Source of the DNA: Clostridium manihotivorum
Lineage (GTDB): Bacteria; Bacillota; Clostridia; Clostridiales; Clostridiaceae
NCBI RefSeq assembly: GCF_004015185.1
Contig: NZ_CP025746.1
Span: 4,171,776 to 4,235,775 of the forward strand
Reading direction: 5' to 3'
DNA length: 64,000 nucleotides
Positions 44,774-53,541 of the stretch are shown here, one piece after another. How positions within the stretch are numbered: the first letter of the stretch is position 1; each line of letters starts with the position of its first letter. The translations under genes were made by a program, and so were the position numbers. Below the pieces are notes generated by a model, which saw nothing but the letters and a program-made list of their open reading frames with translations, did not search any database and was not told where the DNA came from.

Positions 44774-45829
44774 TTAATCAAAATCAGCATACTGCTTAGG
44801 TGGTTTTCCCTTAGTTTCTATAACTTGTGGTATAAGAAGTCTTGAATCGGCTTCTTCAATGCTATAAACCTCTACGAGAAAAGTCCATTCATCTCCATAA
44901 TCAAAGAGATATACAAAAGTCTGTTTATCAGTTAAACTTAGTTCCTCTATCTTGACTTCATCAGCATGTGGCCCTTCATCTTCTTGAGGGCATGTAAATT
45001 TATCATGAGACCAAGGTCTTCCATCCATAAAAAAGGAGTACATATGGTCATTATCAAAATCAAAAGCATCCTGTATGCAATCGTGCAAATCATCCAATGT
45101 ATGCTTTCCATCAAGTTGCATCTTTACCCATATATTTTTAGCAATGTAAACCTTGAAGGTATATATCCCTTGCTTAACTTCACTTCCTTTTCTAGGTAAA
45201 CTTTTCTTTAGTTCTGCCTCCTCAAACATACCTTTAAAAGCTTCTGAAAACTCTTCCTTAAACTCTATTTTCCACTGTCCATTTTCCTTTTTATATGAAA
45301 TATTCCATTGATCTAATGCTCTGCTTTTATTTAAGATATTTAGTATATTTAGTCCAATGTCACTAATTTTGATTCCACTTGGATAAAGCATTCTTTCACT
45401 TTCATATCCTTTTTTCATTTCTTCTTCTACTTCCACCTCTAATAGTCCAAGGTAAGAAAAATATAGTAATATACTGCTACACATTTCCATTAAGTGAGTT
45501 GGAATCGTGCCTTGTTTTCCTTTATCACTGAATATATATTTTAACATCATTGCCACAGAATATGGATTTAAATGATCATAGCTTTGAAATCTAAGCTTCT
45601 CAAAATCACAATCCACCCATAAAATTTCTATTAAAGTTATGTACTTTTCAACAGAATTAAAACTTTTATATGCTTCAAATCTATCGGTGGGTTTTAAAAC
45701 TTCTTTTCCACCTTTTATAAACTCTCTTCTAAAAAGTTTACCACTAATAATAAGATTATAAAGTAAATGAAGGAACGGATATGCAAGCTGAGTTTTTTTA
45801 GCAGTTACATTCTCCCGTTTTACACTCAT
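44774..45829 (-). CDS. pRiA4b ORF-3-like protein (IS1096 TnpR-like domain), copy B
   Basis: The 351-residue paralogue of 39844-40896 has an almost identical C-terminal 180 residues and N-terminal 80 residues, with a divergent block between them (QSYDHLNPYSVAMMLKYIFS, ESERMLYPSGIKISDIGLNI). The upstream frame extension to ATG 45979 is conserved, including the TAA third codon. The shared nonsense codon means it predates the duplication. Confidence 0.8.
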   Translation of the reverse strand: MSVKRENVTAKKTQLAYPFLHLLYNLIISGKLFRREFIKGGKEVLKPTDRFEAYKSFNSVEKYITLIEILWVDCDFEKLRFQSYDHLNPYSVAMMLKYIFSDKGKQGTIPTHLMEMCSSILLYFSYLGLLEVEVEEEMKKGYESERMLYPSGIKISDIGLNILNILNKSRALDQWNISYKKENGQWKIEFKEEFSEAFKGMFEEAELKKSLPRKGSEVKQGIYTFKVYIAKNIWVKMQLDGKHTLDDLHDCIQDAFDFDNDHMYSFFMDGRPWSHDKFTCPQEDEGPHADEVKIEELSLTDKQTFVYLFDYGDEWTFLVEVYSIEEADSRLLIPQVIETKGKPPKQYADFD

Positions 45830-46115
45830 TAGTTCGTTTACTTCAAATAAAAATTTTGGTGAAATAAAATTGTTTTTTTTACTTACTGTAACTTCGTTAC
45901 TGATTAGGTATTCTGTAAACTTATCAAAATCATCAATAAAGTCTTTGATTTTATCATCAAGTATAAATATTTAAATCATATCCTTTCTTTTTCACATTTT
46001 TATCAATTTTGCTGAAGTCATCAAAAACATGATTTGTACTTCTTACTACTCTAAAAATGCACGGGTCGTTCCGCTCTATTTTGAAGCTTCAAATTCCTCC
46101 TTAAATGCTCTCTTT

Positions 46116-46407
46116 CTAGAATGGTATTTCATCATCAAATTCTCTTGTATCATTAAATTTATTTTCACCATATACCTCTAAATCTTTTATAAATGCTCCG
46201 TAAGGTACACCGCCTTCAGTAAATCCTACAATTACTCCATACCATATACATCTGCTAGATACTGTTCATATTGTTCTTATAAGCTTCGTAAATTTGCTTC
46301 ATTCTATAAATGCCGAGTCTATTAAACCCTTTAATTTCTGGATAGTTTACTGCTATAAACTTAGCCAGTTCATAAATATATGAACTTTCCCACTTTTGAT
46401 TCTCCAT
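46116..46407 (-). pseudogene. Remnants: DUF1016/YhcG N-terminus and DDEIPF-tail fragment
   Basis: ATG 46407 opens a 50-codon frame ending at 46255 (MENQKWESSYIYELAKFIAV, NYPEIKGFNRLGIYRMKQIY). It is the start of a DUF1016_N/YhcG-type PD-(D/E)XK nuclease, which is normally over 300 residues. It is followed by a fragment equivalent to 41183-41308 with a disrupted start. Copy A has lost the YhcG piece by a deletion. The rest of 45980-46434 has no further gene. Confidence 0.5.
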
Positions 46408-46518
46408 TTTGATTTGAAATCCACCTATTTTTTAGTAAGCGATGGAACAAATACCGTCATGTAAATAGACCTCTAATTTGATATGCTTTATTAAAGCAAT
46501 CAGATTGGAGGTTTTAAT

Positions 46519-46857
46519 ATTATATCTAAGAATGAAAATTATACTCTCTGGGAGCAGAGAATAAATGAAAAAAATAAAAGCGGTCTAACAATCAAAGAGT
46601 GGTGCGAAAAGAATGGAATCAGTAGACATAAGTACAATTACTGGAATCACCTATTGATAAAGAGAAATGAAAAACCTGTTGAAGAGACGACCTTTACTGA
46701 AGTTACAACAATTCTTTCAAAACCTGATAATACAAATTCAAACCCAAGTAAATCTGATGATTTTCAGATACTTTATAAAAATATACAAGTTACTGTTCCT
46801 AGTAACTTTAATCAAGATTCTTTAGCAGGACTGATGAAGGTTCTGCAAGACTTATGA
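46519..46857 (+). CDS. tnpA: IS66 TnpA accessory protein
   Basis: The frame YTLWEQRINEKNKSGLTIKE, then KNGISRHKYNYWNHLL is the usual IS66 Orf1 helix-turn-helix. GGAGG lies at 46507-46511. The first codon in register is ATT (46519), possibly a mutated ATG; a TTG at 46654 would give only 67 residues. It overlaps tnpB by four bases. Confidence 0.65.
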   Translation: MISKNENYTLWEQRINEKNKSGLTIKEWCEKNGISRHKYNYWNHLLIKRNEKPVEETTFTEVTTILSKPDNTNSNPSKSDDFQILYKNIQVTVPSNFNQDSLAGLMKVLQDL

Positions 46858-47225
46858 TGAATCATATAGCCGATGGGGCGGAGCACATCTATCTTGCACT
46901 CGGTGCCACCGACTTCCGCAAGCAACAAAACGGACTTGCCGCATTGGTTTCATTAAAATTTAATCTTAATCCTTACTCTGGCACAAGTGTTTTCTTATTT
47001 TGCAATAAAAGACATAGCTGTCTTAGGGCACTTCGATGGGATAAAAACGGCTTTATATTGGTTACAAAGTTTCTTTGTGATGACATGAAATTTCAATGGC
47101 CTAAAACAGAAGGAGAAGTACGTGATATAACAAAACGACAAATGGAATGGCTTCTAGATGGTTTACAAATTGATCAAAAAAAAGCACATCGAGAAAGTAT
47201 TGATACTGCAGGAATGATTTTCTAA
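46854..47225 (+). CDS. tnpB: IS66 TnpB (Orf2) protein
   Basis: The 123-residue frame has the IS66 Orf2 hallmarks: IYLALGATDFRKQQNGLAAL, FLFCNKRHSCLRALRWDKNG and FQWPKTEGEV. It appears intact. Confidence 0.88.
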   Translation: MMNHIADGAEHIYLALGATDFRKQQNGLAALVSLKFNLNPYSGTSVFLFCNKRHSCLRALRWDKNGFILVTKFLCDDMKFQWPKTEGEVRDITKRQMEWLLDGLQIDQKKAHRESIDTAGMIF

Positions 47226-47305
47226 AAATGGCTAAAAAGCTAGTAAAATAGCCGTTTTTCTGGTATAATATAAGTAGTTAATTAACCAGAAAGGAGCCTT
47301 GAATC

Positions 47306-48921
47306 ATGCAGTTTTTAGATAGCAAAGAGTTACGAATTAAAGAACTTGAAAATGAAAATAGAAAGCTGCAGGAAAAGGTAACTATGCTAGAGCATGATGT
47401 TGAACTTCTCACTCAAGCAGTTTTACATGCATCAAAACAACGTTTTGGAGCATCAAGTGAAAAAACTCCTCAAATAGAAGGACAATATTCTTTTCTGGAT
47501 GAAATAATTGATCCTATTATAGATGAGGCCAAAGTTATTAATATAAAAGAACATAAACGACCTGTGAGAAAAAAAGGCGACAGAGAAAAATTGATTAAAT
47601 CATTACCACATGAAATAGTTGAATGCGTTATTAATGAAGAAGAAGCAGTGTGCAAAATATGCGGAAGTTATCTTAAAGTTATTGGTAAGAAAAAAGTAAG
47701 ATCCGAAATGGAATATATTCCAGCAAAGCTTATAATCAAAGACTATGTTCAATACGTTTATAAATGTACTGAATGTGGAAAAAATGACGTTAATCCATAT
47801 GATTCTATATATTGTGCACCTGTGCCAGCTCCAGTGCTTACGCATTCCGTAGCATCGCCTTCGATTACAGCGTGGATAATGTATCAAAAGTATATGATGT
47901 CAGTACCTTTATACCGCCAAGAAAAAGACTTTTAGAAGAATGGGTGCAGAGCTTAAAAGAGATATGATGGCAAACTGGATAATACGAAGCACTGAATATT
48001 GGCTAAAACCTCTATATGAAAAGATGCATGAACAATTATTAAAGTGCAGTATTATTATGAGTGATGAAACTACTTGGCAGGTAAACAAAGAGAAAGGTAA
48101 GAAGGCATCTAGCAATTCATATATATGGATACATAGAAGTGGCAACTGCGAAAGCTTACCGGTAATTTTATACCAATATACCAGAAGTCGTTCAGGTGAA
48201 CATGCAAAAAATTTCTTGAGCAGTTTAAAGGGTATCATGTCTCCGATGCATATGCTGGATATGAAAAGGTTGAAGGAATTACTAGATGCTTATGCTTTAG
48301 TCACCTACGAAGATACTATCTGGAAGCTATTCCTTTAGATTCTAGAAAAAGAGATTCCGAGCTCTGGCGGAGCGGTCGGCAGGGCTTATTGTGATAAACT
48401 CTTTAAACTAGAAAGAAAGTGGAAACAGCTATCTCCAGATGAAAGAAAACAGAATAGACTTATCTATAGTGTCCCTATACTGGATGCCTTTTTTGCATGG
48501 GCAGAAAAAACATTTACAACACAAGATATGTTGAGAAAGGCTTTAAATTATACACTGAATCACAAAAAAATATTTTACTAACTTCTTGCTAGATGGAAGA
48601 ATACCCCTATCTAATAATTTATCAGAAATCGCTGTAAAGCCTGTAGCAATTACAAGGAAAAACTCATTGTTTTCCGATTCGGTAGCCGGGGCGGAAGCAT
48701 CCGCAATTGTATTTAGCATTATAAATACAGCTGCAGCTAATAATTTAGATCCATATAAATATCTGCATTATATTTTTTGCCAGTTACCAAATATTAATTT
48801 TGCATCGAATCCATGTTTACTTGAAGAGTATTTACCATGGGCGGAGAAAGTACAAGTTCAATGCAAAGCAACTACAACAGAAACTACTCCAAAGGAGGAA
48901 AAAACTAGTGAGTCAGCCTAA
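47306..48921 (+). pseudogene. tnpC: IS66 transposase TnpC, several frameshifts
   Basis: The 209-residue first frame has the coiled coil, the RFGASSEKTPQIEGQYSFLD and CKICGSYLKVIGKKKVRSEM parts and stops at 47935. The catalytic middle (KCSIIMSDETTWQVNKEKGK) is in the frame 47940-48338, and the end (LDGRIPLSNNLSEIAVKPVA) in 48586-48921. Between them at least three frame changes are needed, for example at about 48225, 48345 and 48570. The ribosome binding site GAAAGGAGCC precedes ATG 47306. Confidence 0.85.
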
Positions 48922-49187
48922 TATAGATTTCATGATGACTATGACCAAGGATTTTCTAAACGAAAAAAATTGATGAAATAGCTTATACGCTTGATTTTCC
49001 ATATGAACTTGAAAAAAGATACAAGAAAATGCACAAAGAAGATGATGATTATGCAGAATTGATTTATGAATGCCTTTATGAAGAAGGCATATGCTTGTTC
49101 GATGACCTATCAGATTCGGAATTTAAGAAACTTATTCGAAAACAATATAACTATATAAAGCAAATTGCAAAAGAAGGATTTTATTAA
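48908..49187 (+). pseudogene. IS66 fourth small gene, frameshifted
   Basis: From GTG 48908 (overlapping tnpC) the frame reads SQPNIDFMMTMTKDFLNEK. One extra A in the A-run at about 48965 breaks it, and correcting it continues IDEIAYTLDFPYELEKRYKK, then HKEDDDYAELIYECLYEEG. Firmicute IS66 elements often carry such a short acidic gene at the 3' end; its function is not known. Confidence 0.55.
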
Positions 49188-49226
49188 AATATAAGCTTCA
49201 CAAGTTTTTGTGAAGCTTATATTTTT
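49187..49226 (+). terminator. Terminator at the 3' end of the IS66 element
   Basis: AATATAAGCTTCACAA and its complement TGTGAAGCTTATATT, followed by TTT, lie just inside the right inverted repeat. Confidence 0.75.
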
Positions 49227-49471
49227 CAATACGGTATATGTTCCATCGCTTACTATTTTTTATACCTAATTATTATTTATTATAGACAAAATAGCTTACT
49301 ATTTAAACTGCAAAATGAAAGGTAGTGGATTTCTCCACTACCTCTATAGCTATTCTCAGCTAATTTCATTTATCTACCTTTCCACATATCTTCTCGCTCT
49401 CACCATTAGGAGATTTAATCGCTAAATAAATATGACGCAGTGAATCAACAATTTTACTTTAGATTTTAAAT

Positions 49472-50404
49472 TTAATTTTTTCTAAGCTTTTCAACCTCTT
49501 CTATTAGCAAGCCCGTTTTTAATGATATAGTTTCATCATCCAAAACATCTAATAGATTCTTAGCGATTGCTATGGCTTTATTTTTCTCACCTTGCTCTAG
49601 TCCTTGCTCCAGGCCTTTCTCTAGGCCTTTCTGTATTCCTTGCTGTATACCTTGTTCTAGCCCTTGCTGTATACCTTGTTCTAGCCCTTGCTGTATACCT
49701 TCCTCTTTAGCTTTATTAAGGGCACTAACCTTATCTTTTAGTATTTTTGCTCTCATCTCATATATTTCTCTTTGCACTGAGTCGTTACTCATCTTTATGA
49801 GCTTATCTTTTGCCTGCCTTATCTCTTCCACTGTGAGTTCTAAGCTTCTTACCTTTTCACTCTCAGGGTTTTTTAAGAATTCCGTCCATGCTACTAACAT
49901 ATCCTTCTCATCGGTATTATCTTTGAGCTTTGGAATCTCTATAAAATGCATCTCGATTATATCTGTAAGTTCTTCGTTAGTTTCTATTTCCTTTAGCCTA
50001 TAGCCAGTGTGAAAGCTTTCTGTTTTTAGATATTTGAAATTTAAAATATTTATACATATGGTCCTGCATAGCTTAGAGTAGTCTTCTCCTTCAGTAAGTT
50101 GCTCTTCATACATCTTACTTAGATAATAGAGACTTCTTTTTACCATATTATATTCATTTTTAAGCTGTATTTCTATGTTAACTATTTCATTGTTGCTAGT
50201 AGTTGCTTTAATATCTAGTCTAGAATACTTATCTTCTATAAATTGCTTTTCTATGTCATTTCCCTTTATCTCAACTACTGTAATCTTATCCTTGGGCTTT
50301 AAGATCGCATTTAAGAAGGATATAAGTATCTCTGGATTTTTGTCCGAACCAAATATGTTTTTGAATACAAAATCTACCTTTGGGTCTAATAGTCCTTTAA
50401 ACAT
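49472..50404 (-). CDS. Rpn-family recombination-promoting nuclease, copy B
   Basis: The 310-residue protein is nearly identical to copy A outside the tail. The tail has nine Gln/Lys-Gly tetrads between KAKEEG and EKNKA, against four in copy A and two in copy C, accounting exactly for the length differences. The nuclease core DIKATTSNNEIVNIEIQ is intact. GGAGGTGCAATCTT precedes ATG 50404. Confidence 0.88.
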   Translation of the reverse strand: MFKGLLDPKVDFVFKNIFGSDKNPEILISFLNAILKPKDKITVVEIKGNDIEKQFIEDKYSRLDIKATTSNNEIVNIEIQLKNEYNMVKRSLYYLSKMYEEQLTEGEDYSKLCRTICINILNFKYLKTESFHTGYRLKEIETNEELTDIIEMHFIEIPKLKDNTDEKDMLVAWTEFLKNPESEKVRSLELTVEEIRQAKDKLIKMSNDSVQREIYEMRAKILKDKVSALNKAKEEGIQQGLEQGIQQGLEQGIQQGIQKGLEKGLEQGLEQGEKNKAIAIAKNLLDVLDDETISLKTGLLIEEVEKLRKN

Positions 50405-50783
50405 AAGATTGCACCTCCGTAAATCCTTTTACTTTAATTATATACCACGTATGACATTTAATAAACCTACTTTTCTTGAACCAAATAAATCTATAAGTTC
50501 TGTTTAATTGGATATAGAATTTTCAGATCAACTTTCAATATAATAACCCTATAAACAGCCATAACTTTAATAGTTTCATAAATAAAACTTATCTACCGAA
50601 ATCTATAACAACATTTATTTAATACATAGCAATAGGGAGTCAAATATATACAGAAGGTAGGATGGCTGCGGAGATTTTGAACATTTTCTCCCTTATGCAT
50701 TCCTAATACTGCACGTAAAGATTATTAATCTTTACGCTCCCGGACTATTGGTGAATTATTTCATCATAGCTAGTGGGGTGGTA
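50405..50783. other. Non-coding flank between Rpn copy B and the small peptide
   Basis: It matches 42382-42706 of copy A and shows what that copy looked like before the IS110 insert: CATCATAGCTAG runs straight into TGGGGTGGTATTGG. Copy B has about 45 bp extra here (50693-50738) with the small hairpin CGTAAAGATTATTAATCTTTACG. Confidence 0.6.
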
Positions 50784-50951
50784 TTGGATATACTAGAATT
50801 GATTATAAAAAGTGTTACTGCTCTTTATATTATTAGACTAGCCTTAAAGAATAATCTTTTTATCTCAAAGTTAATAATCAAGATTAATTTTCCCGGTTTG
50901 CATATAGAAATTGATAGCAAAGAGAAAAAGCACACATCCCGCAAAGATTAG
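50784..50951 (+). CDS. Small hydrophobic peptide, copy B (possible type I toxin)
   Basis: The 55-residue frame starts with TTG after GGGGTGGTA. It reads MDILELIIKSVTALYIIRLA, then LKNNLFISKLIIKINFPGLH and IEIDSKEKKHTSRKD. Substitutions relative to copy A are mostly conservative (Ile/Leu/Val), which supports a translated peptide. The terminator hairpin after it is less regular than in copy A. Confidence 0.45.
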   Translation: MDILELIIKSVTALYIIRLALKNNLFISKLIIKINFPGLHIEIDSKEKKHTSRKD

Positions 50952-51100
50952 TGCTTTCATCTCTTAAATAAACTGATTTAATCCAATAGCCCTAAAACAA
51001 AATAAATGTTCTAAGTATTGGCTTAGTGTTGATGCACTAAACTTTTCTTAATTATATTATATCAAAATTTCTTAGAAAATAAATAATACATAAAATAATC

Positions 51101-52048
51101 TTACTCATTTTTACAATTCAATTTATCAACTGCTATTTCCAATTCTGCTAAACTCATATTAAGCTCTTTTAATAAAAAATTAATCTTCTCATTATCTTTT
51201 TCAAATGTTATCCGATAAAAATCATTGTTTTCTTTCTGATCTTTCAAGTAGTCTAATACATTATTACAATGTATCTTGGTTCTAACTAAATCTATAAATT
51301 TAACATTATCAGTCGAATATCCTGCTAAAATCAACCTGATTTTTACTCTATTTAAATCATAATTTTCATAAAGTTTGCTAAATATTTCATACCCTGAAAT
51401 ATCAGTCAACTTTTTTATATGTTCACTATTAACTACTAAATACTTTTCTAAACTTTCAGTATTAAACAACTCTGCTAAATCTTTATTGATTTTATCCCTT
51501 ATAAAATCTAAGTCACCAAGATTGCCAGCCTCATTAAATTTCCTTAAAGATTCATTAAAATACACCTTAAAATCCGTATAATCTACCAAATTATCTTCGT
51601 GTGCAAATCCTATCTTCTTTTTAATTTTCCTAAGCTTATCTTTATATACTTCTGCTTCAATAATTCCATACTTATACAATTTGGTATAATAGTCATATCC
51701 AATTAAATAAATAAAGCTATAGTTATCATTAATTTTACTTATATAAACTTTTTTGCTATTGATATTTATTATACTTTGATATCTATCATTTTCCTTATTT
51801 AAATTCTTTAATGCAACTTCTATATTATTGCAAATTTCCTCCAGTTCAGCTAAATCATTTTTTATCCCTTCAACATATGCTGACATTTCCAATTTACGCT
51901 TATTAACTAAATATATGCCTTCACTACAATTATTTTCAGATAAATATGTTTCTATTTCATCGTAAACACTTACTTTATATTCAGTTGTTGCCAAATCCAA
52001 ATCTATTTTGTTTTCCACTATTTTAACCAACTTATCTTCAAATATCAT
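51101..52048 (-). CDS. Unknown coiled-coil protein downstream of Wadjet
   Basis: This 315-residue, helix-rich, charged protein is not recognised. Segments such as YVEGIKNDLAELEEICNNIE and KINFLLKELNMSLAELEIAV predict coiled coils; YSFIYLIGYDYYTKLYKYG is a more globular part. There are no membrane segments. I choose ATG 52048, eight bases after GGAGG; the frame runs up to 52084. It lies 195 nt after jetD on the same strand without an obvious terminator, so it may be read with the Wadjet operon. Confidence 0.55.
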   Translation of the reverse strand: MIFEDKLVKIVENKIDLDLATTEYKVSVYDEIETYLSENNCSEGIYLVNKRKLEMSAYVEGIKNDLAELEEICNNIEVALKNLNKENDRYQSIININSKKVYISKINDNYSFIYLIGYDYYTKLYKYGIIEAEVYKDKLRKIKKKIGFAHEDNLVDYTDFKVYFNESLRKFNEAGNLGDLDFIRDKINKDLAELFNTESLEKYLVVNSEHIKKLTDISGYEIFSKLYENYDLNRVKIRLILAGYSTDNVKFIDLVRTKIHCNNVLDYLKDQKENNDFYRITFEKDNEKINFLLKELNMSLAELEIAVDKLNCKNE

Positions 52049-52243
52049 AACCATACCCTCCAAAAAGCATCTATCGACCTTCACATGTAACTTATTTTTA
52101 CAATAAGGATTTTCCCATTATTAGGCTTCTACCAACTCTTCCTGAAATAGTTTTCCCCTCCCCTCTCAATATAATAATCAAAGGGTTTAGTTAAATATTT
52201 ATCAATCCTCTTCCTCAAAATCATTAATATAATTTTTAAAAAC

Positions 52244-53536
52244 TCAGTGACTTTTTATATCCCTTATATACTCATCAATCAAAAGTTCCTGATATGCTCC
52301 ATTTTTCTTTTCTTTAATTATGGTAGAAATAGCTTGAAGCTCTTTACTTTTTAGTTTATCTAGCTTTTTTAGTCTTGCCGGTGAAAGAGCTACATCAGAC
52401 TGTATCTTCAGATAGTCTTCTGCTTCATATCGCCATAATATAGCTTTATGTGCATATCTTTGCTTTAGCTTATCAGCCATTGAAAGACCTTCTGGGTCGA
52501 AGTCCCCAGAATAATATATGGTTGCACCGCTATCTACTAGTTTATCAAGTAATATTAATGATGCTAGTTTGAATTGACCAAAGGTACATACTAGTGAAGG
52601 TCTAATTTCACTAGTATAATAAAGTACTTCACTAAAAACTGTGGGATTTTCAAATACATAAACCTTTCCTAGTGGACTCTTGATTTTGTCTAGTTTGCTT
52701 AGGTTCCAAAGAGAAACCTGGAGAGGTTCACAGTCTTCGTAAAAACCTCTCCAGCCCATATGCTCTTTATCCCCTTTATAAGCTGTAAGACCACTGCATA
52801 GAGTAAAGTTTGAAACTTCATCTCTTATGATTCCAGCCTTATATAATACTTCATTTAACTCTTCTGCATTTTCAGGATAGGACATCTTTAACTTGTAAAT
52901 TATTGCGTAGATCAAAAGGGTTCCAATGTCTGTATTAATATCAAATCCATGGGGGTCTCTATTGATAGCAGAAGAGAATACTGCAAGTCTAACTAATTTG
53001 TTTTCTTCAAATGACAAATTGTTAAAACCGTGGCATACCAATAATAAATTTGCTCTTAGCCTTTCCTTATTCTCATCATACCTCTGACTTATGATCCTAT
53101 AAGGATTTTCTTTTGTCTGTACTATATATTCAAGCCACCCCTCTCCTCTTGTACCTCTAAGACTATTAATAATATCTTTTAAGAAAGCAGTTTTTTCTTT
53201 CTCATAAATTGTCTTTTCTTCTTTTTTATAGAGTATCTTCTCTCCGAAGTAGCCTTCAAAAACCATCTGAAAGTTTACTCCTTCAAACCTTGTGTTATCT
53301 AAGGCCTTAATAAAATTTTCTACCTTAAAAGAACAGTTCTTTTTATTGTAGTCTTTTCTAAAGAGTCCTGTTAAAACTTCCTTTTCCTCTTCCTTTAGAT
53401 TGGTTAATACTACTGTTCCTCCGAGGCTTCCTAAGGATTCATACTTTTCTCTTATTCTTTGAAATATTCTTTTATAGCCTGCATTGCTTTTGAAATAACT
53501 AATACACTGTTGTGTTAAGGTTTCTTCTCCCTGCAT
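52244..53536 (-). CDS. jetD: Wadjet type II JetD (TIGR02679/DUF2399), TOPRIM nuclease subunit
   Basis: The 430-residue protein has an N-terminal DUF3323-like region (AGYKRIFQRIREKYESLGSL, GGTVVLTNL) and a C-terminal DUF2399 TOPRIM-like domain (KVYVFENPTVFSEVL and IYYSGDFDPEGLSMADKLKQ). JetD is the nuclease that cuts plasmid DNA after loop extrusion by the JetABC complex. ATG 53536 follows GGTGGTG; the longer frame from TTG 53575 overlaps jetC and has no site. It is the last jet gene. Confidence 0.9.
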   Translation of the reverse strand: MQGEETLTQQCISYFKSNAGYKRIFQRIREKYESLGSLGGTVVLTNLKEEEKEVLTGLFRKDYNKKNCSFKVENFIKALDNTRFEGVNFQMVFEGYFGEKILYKKEEKTIYEKEKTAFLKDIINSLRGTRGEGWLEYIVQTKENPYRIISQRYDENKERLRANLLLVCHGFNNLSFEENKLVRLAVFSSAINRDPHGFDINTDIGTLLIYAIIYKLKMSYPENAEELNEVLYKAGIIRDEVSNFTLCSGLTAYKGDKEHMGWRGFYEDCEPLQVSLWNLSKLDKIKSPLGKVYVFENPTVFSEVLYYTSEIRPSLVCTFGQFKLASLILLDKLVDSGATIYYSGDFDPEGLSMADKLKQRYAHKAILWRYEAEDYLKIQSDVALSPARLKKLDKLKSKELQAISTIIKEKKNGAYQELLIDEYIRDIKSH

Positions 53537-53541
53537 ATAGT

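Larger units (their letters stand above)
46435..49253 (+). mobile_element. IS66-family insertion sequence, degraded
   Basis: The ends GTAAGCGATGGAACA (46435) and its complement (ending 49253) are IS66-type. ATTTTTTA flanks both sides (46427-46434 and 49255-49262, one-base ambiguity). The empty site is preserved in copy A, where the same run reads straight through near 41309-41320. It contains tnpA, tnpB, a broken tnpC and a broken fourth frame, all on the plus strand. Confidence 0.88.

Noticed and set aside
49600..49700. Short repeats resembling a CRISPR array
   Set aside because: They are 12-nt coding repeats in the tail of the Rpn gene, in frame and without spacers.
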